The position numbers and the translations under genes were made by a program. A stretch of DNA of 64,000 nt from Liolophura sinensis. Taxonomy: Eukaryota; Mollusca; Polyplacophora; Chitonida; Chitonidae. The stretch covers positions 14,497,335 through 14,561,334 of the forward strand of contig NC_088297.1 in the NCBI RefSeq assembly GCF_032854445.1, written 5' to 3'. A model generated the notes under the pieces. That model did no database searches, was not told the DNA's origin, and saw only the letters and a program-made list of their open reading frames with translations. Positions 1 through 13,100 of the stretch are shown here, one piece after another. Every line of letters begins with the position of its first letter. Position 1 is the first letter of the stretch.

Positions 1-1144
1 ACTTTAAGATCTCCCCAGTTTCAGAAGATACCCCATCATTTACCTACCTTTTTTGCTGTTGCTTATTCCTTATAAAGGGTAAGCTGGCACTATATCTGCT
101 ACCCCCCAATACCACTTGATCTCCCCCCCCCCCCCTTCCACCCATTCCCTCCCCTATTGGTGGGTCTGCATCATCAGCAGTTATAGTCATTGCAAAATTA
201 GCGTTAAACCCTAATCATTCATTCAACAACAACCATGCTGACTTGTGGTATTAAAATGGGTGTCACCACTGTACAGGTGAGAAGCTGCTAATTACACACA
301 AGTACAGCTGTAAATGGAATCATTTCACAACAATTCAAATCTCCATCATGATGCACTCTATAGCCTCAGATGGGTAAATGTATATCCCCCCCTCCCCCTG
401 CTGTCCCAATCATCCCACCCCCTGCCCTGACTGTGCCTTATCTCTGTGGTTTTAATCCCCCCCATCTCTAATCCCTGCCCAGATTTATCTCAAATATGAG
501 ATGCCCAGCTCCAATGCTGGGAGATCTGCATGCTGAAATCCGCTTGTCTCCCAAATCCAGCCATCTGTCTTATTATGCAGCCATGTTCTGACAAAGAGGA
601 TTGTGGGATTAAGGGGCCGGTTTTTGTTACGGGGAGATAATCTCCGTACTCTATTCCGACTCATGATTTGTGTCGGAGCAGCGCTCACCATTCGTCCCCT
701 CTGCTGAGTTATTGAGGCAATGCTGGCTGGCTGGCGGTGTGGGATCTCAGCTGCTGTCGGTGTCAGTGGTTGGCTGTATAGGAACAGAATTTAACACTGC
801 CCCTGCCTCTATCGGCTAGTCTGACAGGGTAACGGCTGACGGACTGTCCAGAGTTAGCTGTCTTTTAGGCAGCCCCCAGAAATGATCCCCCACTGTCAAT
901 CTGGCTTTGACTGACCCTTCACCAGTGGCTTTTCTTGGCTTTTTCAAAAAGCATTGTGACGACAGTGACGCCGCTCGTTGCTGGTCTGTTTGTCTTCAGT
1001 ACTGGTGCCTCACCTCGCAGAGCTACCGACCCCAATCCTGCAAGCATTGCCCTTTTAGGGACCACTGGTACCCACAGGGTGCTGCCTGACTGGGTGCGGT
1101 GTTGCCGTCGTAAAGTCACCGAATTGAAGATATCTGTAGATTAA
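1..1144. other. 5' flank / probable promoter and 5' leader of the dve-like gene
   Basis: No convincing coding exon lies here; short open frames on both strands have no recognisable family. The stretch from about 600 to 1140 looks richer in CpG than the AT-rich DNA after it, as expected of a promoter or 5' leader, but I see no clear TATA box. A relic of the SINE-2 tail lies near 190-230. An in-frame TAA at 1142-1144 directly precedes the ATG of exon 1. Confidence 0.4.
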
Positions 1145-1172
1145 ATGATGTGGCAGAAGTGGTTGGAGGAAG
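1145..1172 (+). CDS. dve: dve-like exon 1 (9 codons + 1 nt)
   Basis: Reads MMWQKWLEE plus G, followed by a GTAAGT donor at 1173 (phase 1). It joins G|GA to the acceptor at 11861/11862, giving MMWQKWLEEGAKSLPIHCIV, which leads directly into the ULD. The TAA immediately upstream and the tandem ATGs (1145, 1148) fix the start. The exon is too short for ORF finding; the evidence is the donor, the matching phase and the sensible junction. Confidence 0.78.
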
Positions 1173-4100
1173 GTAAGTAATTGGACGACTTTACCTGTAC
1201 TTACCTATCATGTAAGTAGACAATAAACCACCTGCGTATACCAGAGCTCTGTATATTCTGGTACAGGTGTGTGGTTTACTTACCTAATGAATAATCAATC
1301 TACCTGTTGTTATATGTAACCCAATCTTATAGATATATCATAAATGGTACATCGTACACGGAAGCCTTGTCTACTCTCTAACTTTTTCTAGGCAGCAACT
1401 TCATAAATAACTTTTATTTCTTAAGTTAGTGGAACTTGTTCAAGACAAACTTATGATTTAGTTTTCCATGATTTAGAAATGCCTTATATGACCACAAGTT
1501 TCGTCCATGCCTAGCTTGCCCATTTTTCCTGATTCTGAGAGCTCTATTGATAAAAAGGTGTTTTGAAGTTTGCTTGGAACATGGGATGATATTCTACAGG
1601 AAAATTATAAGTTTCAGCACCAAAAAATATAGTTTAGGACATTTATATGTCTTAAAAAATGCACTTTGCTGGGTGAAATTGGAGATCGATATGGGTAGTC
1701 ATCAAACAGGCATTTAGGGTCGTTGTGTGGTAATCAATTTTGTTGGTAATGATTTTTCATATTCAAGTATTAATGATATTCACTAATGAAAAAGGAAAGT
1801 GACGGTGTTGTTCAGTGGCAACAGCTCATCAAAAATTATTTATCTGTTCTTTTTCAAAAGGGGAAGTTTTTAATATTGAATATCTTTGAAGACATTTCTA
1901 ACTTTATTTACGGTATAAAGTATAACAGACGTTTTTAATTCACAAGTGCATTTGAACACAAAAGGAGTTGTGTTTAAAAAATGGATCAGGTCAAATATTA
2001 AGGTCATCACGATCAGTGTTGTGATTAAGAATGATTTTTTTTTTAGAGTCAAATTCAAAATATACATGTATGCTTTTGGAAATCTGCTTCTACAGTATGT
2101 ATTTTGTGATAAGACGATACGAGTTTAATCCAACAAGTAGTCCTAAAAATTAACTTAAAGTAATGCTGGGCTTCACCCATAAAACATGTAGTCAAAATTC
2201 TGGTTATGAGAAAGCTATACAATATGATACATGGTACCTAACTTTCACGCCAATTAAATTACATATAAGAATAATAATTCTTTTAATGCAACTTATTTTT
2301 CTTTTGTAGTGATACAGAAACCTTGCCTAGTGTTGTTTTTTTTTTTCTGCTTTTGTTATTATCATTCTAGCTTCTGTTTCATCTTTTAATATACCCTTGT
2401 TAATACCGTAAATGCACCGGTATGCTTCATATTTTCCCCCATAGAATCAAACTTTTGACAGAACGTGCGCATTATACAGTAGAATAGAAGTATGGGGATT
2501 TATTCCCTTCGGAACTGGCTGTTGATATCTCCCATTAGTGCTTAGAAAATGTGGCGAAAAAACGGAAGTTAATACGGCGAACTGGTACTGTGGTCATTTA
2601 CTCAATAAAATGTTCAAAACAAACAACAAAACAGGGATCTGTCACCACATTGTACAGGTACATCAGCATATTGGCTTGCTGTTTCATAAATGCATACAGG
2701 AGGAGACTTTGGTTAGAGGTACTTGCCTTTCAGTCACAAGAGCACATAGGGTATGGGTTCAAATCCATCCTGGGGCAAGGAATCTTTAGATTCTCACGTT
2801 GTGTGGGACTTTGGTGACAAGTGATCAGTGTTATTCATGTGATATTTTCGCAATCTGGCATTCATTGAAGAACGCTTGAGGGGTTTCCTCCCACCATAAT
2901 TCAGGCCGTGATTGTGTAAGTGAAATATTCTTGAGTACGACGTAAAACACCAATCAAATAAATAGATCATTTTGTGAAGATGTTTAAATTGTGTACATTG
3001 GATTAAGTTACAGATTTACATGAAGTATCATTGATTTTGTAGGTGATGAGCTCTAAAACATTTAGTTAGCTGCAGTACTTTGATTTTTTCTTCAATACAC
3101 TGTAATAAAAAGAGGTTTCATGGGATTTTTTTTTCACCATCTATTTCTAATTCGTAATTTGGGTTGTCATTAAATTTAATTATGTATTAATTTGATTGGT
3201 GTTTTATGCTGTACTCAAGAATATTTCACTTATACGACGGCGACCAGCATTATGGTGGGAAGAAACCGGGCAGAGCCCAGGGAAAACCCACGACCATCCG
3301 CAGGTTGCTGGCAGACGGGTTATCATTAAATGGCCCTGGTATTTTACTGCAGGAGCATGTTTTTTTTTTTTTTTTTGCGAGCAATCTTTCGTTGTCATTC
3401 ACATTAACAGACCAATCTAAAACCACGAGAGCCTCCTTTCCCACATTTGGTTAAAGCTGTTTTCTCACCACAGTGTATTAGCCCTGACCTGTGAGGTTGA
3501 TAGCTCAGCTGCAGCTTGAAGTCAGGTAGTTTGTGGAATACCTGGCAAGGCACTAGTGGTTTACACTAGGCACTCAGGTTGCCTCCAAAGTACTCTGGTA
3601 TCCATAAACCTTACTGCCAATGCACAATGTCCTCATGCATAATTTGGGTACATCTAATGTATGTCTAGATACAAATTTGTTTACTTATAAAATATGATAA
3701 TTGCTGCAGATAATTATAGATTATAACAGTAGTTAGTGAGTGAGTGAGTGAGTGTTTGGGGTTTAACGTTATACTTAGCAATTTTTCAGTCATATGACTG
3801 TGAAGGGATCCTTAGAATGTATGTGATGTGCCTCCTTGTAGCAGGACGGATTTCCACCGCGCTTTTACTTAGTGCTGCTTCACTGAGATGCTACTTACCG
3901 ATATGATAATAGTGCATTGCAAACCTATATACATATATATAGGCCATTTTTTGATATGTCTGTGCAATGAGATTATGGTTGTGAAGGGCTTTTATCCTCA
4001 GTCTATATTAAAACCTAGTGTGGACTTCCTCAACATGCATCTGTGGACCCATTACGCTGAAGATATAGTCCCATTGTGTCTTCAAAATGGGACAGATAAT

Positions 4101-7100
4101 TTCATCCTATGTGTCTGGTGTTAATCCACTTTGGCTGGGTTTTTCAGCGGACATTGAGCTTAATCAAGTCATTTCTTTTGGTTAAAACCTGTCTGAATGG
4201 TCGGTCGTTACAGTGTCTGTTTTGTTACATTGTATCGCATTCTTGGGGCGAATTGGAGAGAGAATCCGAACAAGGGCGTGTGTTTTTATCAGCGTCAAAC
4301 AACACCCACCGTCGGGATTGGGGGAACGTTAGAAGCCCTAGCAAAGCCTCCATAAGCTGCGTCTTTTCCTCGGAATAAACCGCAGAAAAGCGCGCTTTCT
4401 GAGCATGCGAGGAGAAGTTTTACCCGCGGAAACAGTTTTATGGGTTTTTATGTTTTCATCATAATAGCTCAGGCCCCTGAGGCCTTGTGGGACGGGCGGT
4501 ACAAGCTTAGCTTAAATTTGATTTTGCTCGTGTATATGCCGTCAGATTCCATCTAGTTAGAGGTCTTTAGTCGATGGCTAAGTGGGGATTCTTTGTCGAC
4601 GTCTCTCCTCCTTGAAATCGGCAGATCCTATTAAAATAGAATTAGATAGACATTTGCTACAGAAAGCCCTGCTGAGACGGACTGCTGGCTTTGCTTGGAT
4701 ATTCAGCTGATACCAACTCACACAATTACTGCTTTATCCCCACTCTTTCATTCTTTTTTTTTTTTTTTTTCTTGTTGCGCAGAAGTTACTTTGTTGTGTA
4801 TGTGTACTTTGCATACCAAAGGCCTGGTGTCTATGTACATACATACCCTTGGCATTGTTGGAACTGTCTATCACCAAGACTAGCAAAACTTTGTTTAACA
4901 GTGACAAGATCTAGGAATCTAGGATAATACGTGATGTACATGTCTATGAATGAAAATTGACCAAATTATTACGATTAGCCTAAATGACCTCAAATTTCGC
5001 CAACGAAAGTGCACTTTTAGAGGCAAATAAATGTTACAAAATATTATTTTCTGTGCTGAAATTTACAATTTTCAAGTAGAGTATCGTACCATGTTCCAAG
5101 CAAATTTCAAACCGCCTTTCTAATGTCTCAGCATCAGGAAAAATGAGCAAGTCGTGCACAAAATTTATGGTCATTTAGTGTAGGTCATGATTTTTAACGT
5201 GTACAGTATGTAACCTTCACATCTTGATACCTTAAAATTACAATATCCAGTTTCCTTCATCCATTATCCAGTTTCCTTCACCCATTAGCCTAATCACCAT
5301 CATTATTCCTGAACATGGCATAACATAGTGGTCAAATAAATAAATCAAATAAACTGGCACTCATACTTCCATATAAAATGTACAAGGCATAAAATCAACA
5401 ATCAGTATGTTCAAATGACCAGTAATTGCATGAAAATTTGCAGACCTTACATTTACTACGTTCATGTAAAATTACATGATTTTCTCTAAATTTTTTTCTT
5501 AATTGTATCTTTGTGATTTTTATGCCTTGTACATGTATGTAGTTGATTCACAAATGATATTTTTTATTCAGTCTATCAGTTCTAGATAGAAAGCTGATGT
5601 CAGTTTTAAATCTTAGCGAGCACCAAGTGCATGTACATCCATTATCGCATCGGAAACCATTTACTGTCTGCTGTTCTTCATCATGATTTGGGTGCTTAGG
5701 TGGCATTACATGACAATTATTCCTTGATTGATTGATTGATTGATTGATTGATTCAGACGGTAAATCAGAATCTGTCACTGAAACTTGACAAAAGCACAGT
5801 TCGCTCCCGTCTTCACGAGGCTCTCACTGCCTTCACAAAGGTCTCCCCACCGAGGCTCTTCTTGCCTTCATGAGCCTGTGCAGATGAGGCCAAGTGTTTG
5901 TGTCAAGGGCTAGTAAAACTTACTCTTCAGTTACTTGTGTTTTGTAACCTCTACACATCTTTTGTTCTGATGTTATTATGATACGAACGTTTGAAGTGCA
6001 GAGCGCTTATACCCTTTGGGAGGAACGGAAACTTTCAGTTTATTCCCCCATTTCAGTGCTCCTAATATGTATCAGTAAAATCTTGACTAGGGGTGAGATA
6101 GTTTGTTTTTTTTTTATGACAAGATTTTTTTTTATGTGGTGTCCTAGCCCTATCATGCAAGTCTTTGTATTATGTTTTTTGTTTTTCCTTTTTTTTTTTC
6201 ATCCTTGGTGTTTTTAAATCTTAGCCAACTTTCCATCCCCAGCTAAAGTTAAGCCAAATGGATGGTCCCTTCCTGATGGCAAGATTATGGGCTTGATCCC
6301 TTTATTTTCTCGGGCCGCTTTAGCGTGCGATTCCTTCAGACATAGCCAGAGATAAAGTAGTTTGGTAGTCACATCGAAGAGGCTCCTGATTCGATTGCGG
6401 GAAAACTTTTGATGTCTTAGCTGCGAGCTCTGTTGACTGGCTATTCCTTGCTAAGTCTGGCAGCACCAAGTCCAAAATGCGTCATTTTACGGTGAACAAA
6501 TCTCATTTTTCTGCGGGTTTTTTCCCGCCCTGTCGTAGTACCAGATTAGGGAACCGGTGCGATAAAAGTCTGAAATCCTTCTGCATTAGAGGTGATCAAG
6601 ACAGCACTTGGTTGTGTTCTTCTTCACATTAGACATCAATGCCTCCCCCCCCCACACCCCCCAATACTAACTCTGTCCTCCCAACTCTCCTTAGCATTTT
6701 TACCCCTCAGGCACGTCAAGGTGACCCTTATGTATATGTGTATCCTCAGGTCACAGAGTACCGATATCGTCTCAGAAACTTTAGTCACCGCACATTTTAG
6801 ATGAGTGGTTTTTTTCCTTCCCATCTTGCACCATGTCATGCCATTGTCCAGTGTCCAAAACAGTGTCCAAATAGTCAGCATCTCCTAAACGCGACACCAG
6901 TTTTATTTTGTGTTTTACAGACAAGCCGACACTAAAAAATCAAATACTGGATTTCCAATAAAATTGAAAATCCACCTTTTTATTGTTTCCATTCTTTATA
7001 TGATTTTTTCTTTTTTCAAAGGTTTTTCATGGTTTTCCAATCACAGTTCCTGCCACACTCTTTTAACCTCAGTCACCTTCAGTGATTTCAGAAGTAATAA

Positions 7101-10100
7101 TTACCTGTAAGAAAAGAAGCGTGAGTAAAGTGCTGTAGAATATGTGGTGATTTGCAAATTTACAGTGTATAAGTTCCCCTTTGACTATCCCGCCACTGTC
7201 CAAAACAACAAATTTTAAGTACTAAAAACTGGTAAAAAAAGAAAAAAAAAATATTCAAAGCATATGTTGTAATTACAAACTAAATTCTTACATGTTTAGA
7301 TAAAAACCACCCCACTTGACTATGTTTGCTTGCATAAATACACAAGAATAGGCAGACAAGTGATCCCAAACTAAGGTATACACATATAGCCTGTGATCTT
7401 CGAAACACAGGGCTTTGAGTTCAAATCTGACTCCTGCCTGTTTGTACCTTTTGTTTTAGTGGTTGGACGGCTTTGTAATGCTTGGCTACCATGGTGGTAA
7501 TACACCTGCTTTCTGCCAACTATTCATATTCTGAATGTGCATGTACATTTTTTTATTGTTAATTATGTATGTCTTGACTTTAAATAAAGATAAAATATGA
7601 AAAGACTGCTTGAAGCACTAATTTGTGAAATCTGTCACAAAATGTATCTGGCTAAAAGTTTTGATAAAAGAAAGAGAACAGTGTCAAATAATTTATGATA
7701 AAGGTTTATTGTATTATTCATTATCTTGTTGACAAACGTCTAGTTTGAAACCTTTACAGTCTGACAGCGTAGCATTAATTACCATAGAAAGAATGCACAC
7801 CACTAAACTCTATATTGTGCAAAGATTTGCACGTAACTCAGACAGCATGTGCTTGCAATTCATATATTTGCCGAAGTGTGTGAAATGAGTTAGCTTAACT
7901 CGGGCAGGCCGATCATCTTCAGTTTTATAATTACAACTGTTGACTTGGCAGAAAAGCCAGCCATTTGTTGATCCCTAGCTAACAAAGTTTGGTCGGGTGA
8001 GAAATTCCAATGGTTTACACCTGGCTCTGTGATAATCCAGCCAATGATGAGTCTCGGCCATTTTGGAATTGCCACTTAATTTTTCACTGCGTGATTATGG
8101 CTCGGGGTCAGAGCAGACGAACTGAGAAGAAAGAGAAAATGTTGAGCCAGATGCCTTGTGTGCCTCCTAAACTTAATAGAAAACAAATCCCAGCGTTTGA
8201 ACAGCGAAATCACAAACGACATCGGAACACAAACATAGTAAAAAGAAATGCTTTATTTGAAGGTGAACCACATGAGAAGGGGTTTTTAGAAAGAGATTAA
8301 CAAGAAAATGGCTCTAATGAAAACAGTGCCAAGAGCATACCAATTGGATCTGTTGAAACCTTTTTTTCTAGTCTGTTTGTTTATTTGAAAAATATTGTTG
8401 AATTTGATGTCGTGATTTAATATTACTTTTAACCACTAAATGTTTATTAGGCCTCAAATTTAACATCATGTTAGATACACATCATCAGTTTCTTGATTTT
8501 AGCCTAAAAAGTTCCATAACAATGATGCTAACCATATGGTGCATGTACCATTGCAAAAAATAATTCTGTTTGTTGTTTTCTGGAAAGTGTTAATCTGCCA
8601 ATATATTAAAAGGGAGACAGGTATCACCTTTTGTGTCATGGTAGAAAAGATCTGTATGTATGTGGGGATGTGACAGTAAAGCATCCTCTGGTTTAACTGT
8701 TCAAATTTTACAACTTTTGTTGAATTGGTTAACTGGGAAGCAAGAATCTTGAGTTGTGGTCATTTTACGTGTAAATTCTCACTATCTGTGTACAATATTT
8801 TGAATATTAGTAAATTTATTGTAAGCCGGAATTTTTCATCCATACGATGATGGTTAGACTCATTGGAGGCAGTGACTGGAGTGGCCAGGATGAATGTCCA
8901 CTCTTCACCGGGCCCTGTATGTGGGAATGTGCCCCAAGCAACCTGCGGATGGTCATGGGTTTTCACCGAGAGCCCAGTTTCCTCCCACCATAATGCTGGC
9001 TGACGTTGTATAAGTGAAATATTCTTGAGTACGGCGTTAAACACCAATCAAATCAATAAATCACCAGGATCTCGTTTCACTAGAAGTCCCAAGTTACAAC
9101 TGTGATCAATAAAAGCAACACTACCAATCCCTTATTGTGTACGGACTGGTAAAAGTGACGACTTGGGACTTACGATTAAGATTCACGACTTAAGATTTAT
9201 TCGTGAAATGGTGCCCAGATACCTCACAAATCTTTCTGGTTTTAAAGTGGGTGCAAAATAATACTGGCAAGGGGAAATCTATAGACTTAATTTATGAAAA
9301 GTTAACATACACTTAAAAGTTTAGAGAAATAAAAGTTCTGTAAGAAGAGATTGCCAAGGTTATATTCATTTATGTATTTTATTTTCTTGGCTCTTACGTC
9401 CATTAAATATTCTTGAGTACGATGTAAAACACCAATCAAATAAATAAATAAATGCACCCATTAAATTATGTACGTATTTTAAGTTTTAAGCTAAGACTAC
9501 TAAAATGCCAAAAGCTGATGGGAAAGATTTTTACGTAAACCTTGGCCATTCCTTGTCCCAGTTGGTCTGTAGATGCCATAATGCTTCATAAACTGAAGAC
9601 GATCATTTGCTCTGGTTTTTTGTCTTTTTTCATTTCTTTTTTCTTGATAATGTGCTAAGTACATGTAAAGACCATAAGAGATAAGTATGCCGCAAACCAC
9701 AAAATTGTTATTACATTTATCAATAATTAATAATGAGTCATTGAAATCCTGCAGCATGATTGAGGCAGAACTTTGCCGAGTTTTCATGAGGTTATTTTGT
9801 TTATCGTCAAGGGTGCTTAAAAGCTAATGGTTCAAAGAAGATTAAATTGTGAGTAAATCCCTCCTCATCGGCCTAGAAGATTGTTTCTCATTAAATGACT
9901 CTCAAAGGTGTCTGCTGAAACAGAAAATAGTTATGATCCTGCTTAAGTTAAGACGTGATGTTGATACTTTATCAGGCCAGCTCCCTGAGGAGTGTTATCC
10001 AGGACTTAAACTACAAATCCCCCTGCTCCGTGATTATTCAATTCGTTACAGAAATATTACATACTCTGATTTGTCCATGAAACTAGTGTCAAAACTGTCT

Positions 10101-13100
10101 GGTTTTCCCGTAAGACCTTTTTCCGTGGGAAAACTTTTAAATACGGGCTCCCAAGTTCAAGCAGGATATTAGAAGTGAATCTGATTTTTTTTTTCCCTCT
10201 GGCCACTTTTTTTTTTTTTTTTTTTCGTTCAGCACGCCTCCTCAAGTTTTTTTTTGTCACTTAGTAATCGCTCATAATGGATGGTTGTTAATGATGACTT
10301 TCTTAATGCATACTTTGTTCAGGAAAAATCCCATCTAATTCGGCTTAAAAATCTTCCTTAGAACAACCTTCTGCCTGCCCCCTAGTGGACAAAGTTTTAT
10401 TGAATATGAAATGTACTTGAAGTCTTCTCAGTGGTGTTTTGCAAATCTCCTCAGTAGAGAGACGGACTGGGTTTTAATGCTTCGCGAGATTCATAAGACA
10501 CAAGACTTCAGTTCACGTACCTCGATCGTGAAAAGTCTTTCCTACGTCTGAGTTAATTCCGTTTGAAATCTGGCGAAATACCCTGTGGCCGTTCTAGGCA
10601 AAGCGAAACCTTTGAGGTGTTCCCTTCAGATTTTTGGCGCAGGCAGATCTCGTCAGACAACTGTCGCATTAGCCATGGCATTATCCAGTGGAATTATGAC
10701 AAGCTGTTAGTTCACTTTAGACTATGATGGATATCGCGTCGATTCCTGGAAGAAGGGTACATACATAAATATGTACAGTTGCTGTTCTTTCGGAACCCAC
10801 ATTTCCTACTCAGCAGGCCATATTTTGACGGGTTAAGAACAGCAGCATACCTCTGACTTACTCCCCACTGAGAGTTAAAACCAGTGGGTTTTCTCTAAAA
10901 TTCTTTTGTCACAAACATGTTCGTATCTAGGCAATGTTCTTTGTCAGAAAGCTGATTTAACTTGAGATCATACATTCTGTTTTGCAGTTTGCAATCCTTA
11001 AAGGTCAAGATCTCTGGGTTTATGACACATCTGACAAAATTGCCTCTTTGTGTTTGGATTCAAAGTTTAAAAAAAAAAAAGAAGTCATGCAGCAGTAGTG
11101 TAGTTGATATGTTGACATCTAATGGCTTAAAGTAGACATACTTTTGCAGGTGTGGAACTTCTACTGTTTTGCGAAAGATTTTTTCTGACAGAACTTTTAA
11201 GAAAGGTCACTAGCACTATGTATCAGATTTAAGACAAGCTCTGTGTAGACAGACACCTTCATTGTGATTGATTCCTAACCGAAATGCTTGGAATGGCTGG
11301 CTTTTTCCATTTTCCACATGAAATCTTTTCCGCTTAAATATTGGTGATCTTGTGTTCATAATGACATTTGTCACATATGAGTATTAATGGCGCATGAAAT
11401 AGCAGGTTTTTTCTGATACACAAGTGGAAGTAACCTTGTGATCAAAGGGCCTTAGTATAAGTTGTGACCTTAATAGATTTCTTTTCCAGTCGTTGGTTTG
11501 GTGTGCAAGTGCATGGAATATTCTATTATGAAATTTACATAAATGTAACAAAAATACAAGGAATTGATGATTCTCCTTTAAAGACCTGCAAATAAAAAGC
11601 CTGACAAGATCATTTTGTCAGGTACAAAGAAAGTGGTGCATGAAAAAATTCACATATAAATATTATATGTTTACAGAATCCCCAGTTGGATTGAATGGTT
11701 TTTGAAGTATGTAAGCACTGCCTCCAAAAGTTATTTGCAGGCCTGCTTTTGGCAAATCTTTGTTTGTTTGTTTTTTTTTTTTCAACATGGACCCAAATGA
11801 AATCTAATGCAATCATTGAATAAATAAATCAATCAATCAGTTTTCTTTTGTATTGTTCCAGGAGCAAAGTCTCTGCCAATTCACTGTATTGTGGAGCAGG
11901 TGTCTGGGGTGCCGACCTTTGACACAACAGGATGTCAGTCATCAACCAGTGTGGAACTGGACAGCTACGCCATTTTACCCAGCACGACAACCTTGTGTGA
12001 CCTTGTCAGGACAGCGTTGATGAAGCTGGGCTACAGCTCTTCAGACACCATGAATGCTAAAGGTAGGTTTTGTTCATTCAGCTCTTAGAGTTCTTGTTAG
12101 CAATGGGATTCAGAATTACTCGGAGTAGGGAAGTTTGTCAAATACCTGTTGAAAAGAAGTAGTTTACTCTGGGGAATCCAGTTTCCTCCAGTCATAATCT
12201 TGTGTATCGGTACTGTCATGTACATTAGGCGAAATATTGTTGAATATGGTGTTAAGAGCAAACAAACAAGTAAATAAACACTGCTTTAATGGAATTATTT
12301 CTGTGTATATCCCATTTATCATAACCCTTCTTTGTGTGTTAGCTTGTTTGTTGTTGATGCTTTTGTTGACAAGTTTCTAAACAAAAAAATAAATAAGTAA
12401 AACAGCAGAGTTGCAAAGCTTCATGAAAGTGGCCACATGGCTTAAAACTCCTTTTTGACTTTCTTGATTATTCACATGTAGCTATGATGAATTGATTAAT
12501 AAATTAATTTTCACATTTTGTCCATGGCTGAAGTTATACATTCATATGTTGAACCGCTCTCAAATAACTTTAGAATGTACATGTACATGTAATGATTTAC
12601 CGTCTTCATATTCGCAGGTGCTATACAGCTAAAGAACTGGAAACCACTAACGTTTGAGAGCATCACAAATAACCTCCAGTCTACGGTGGAGGACATATTG
12701 GGGGACCTGACAAATGTGGCAACATTAAAAATACGCATCTGCAGGTAGGTGGAAATGGACTTGGGAATTTTTTTCTTATGTTTCAACCTTTGTGCCTTAA
12801 AAGGAGGGAATAATGCATTTTGTGAAATTTTTAAAAATTTTAGAAATGAATACAGGTTTTAAGTTTTTCGCTGAATTCAGAATTCCTTGAAAATTTTCCA
12901 TATCATCACATTGCCCAGTACTGCTTCATTTGTATATGTTTTATTAACAATCTTTATTCATTTTTCACAAAGCCAATAAAGCTTACATACATGTATATGG
13001 TAAATGGCCTAAAATTTCACCCCAAAAAGTTTCCCCAAGGATATGAGCCTAAATTCCAAACAAATTGCAGAACACATTTCTAATATCAATAGAACTTGTC

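Larger units (their letters stand above)
1173..11861 (+). other. dve-like intron 1 (10.7 kb)
   Basis: A long first intron, common in developmental regulators and a usual place for enhancers. It holds MITE copies (1484-1690, 4980-5178, 9064-9218), SINE relics (2715-2970, 3188-3330, 3736-3899, about 7365-7540, 8905-9063, 9404-9453) and an (ATTG)n tract near 5725-5752. Several stretches have no recognisable repeat (about 4200-4700, 6240-6600, 7880-8330, 9780-10160, 10400-10740) and could be regulatory, but no motif is definite. I found no further coding exon. Confidence 0.6.

Noticed and set aside
485-691. Minus-strand 68-codon frame upstream of exon 1
   Set aside because: No domain, no splice context, and it overlaps the likely promoter/leader; not supported.
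9849-10172. 107-codon open frame in intron 1
   Set aside because: No recognisable domain, non-ATG start, and no splice signals tying it to the gene; probably chance.
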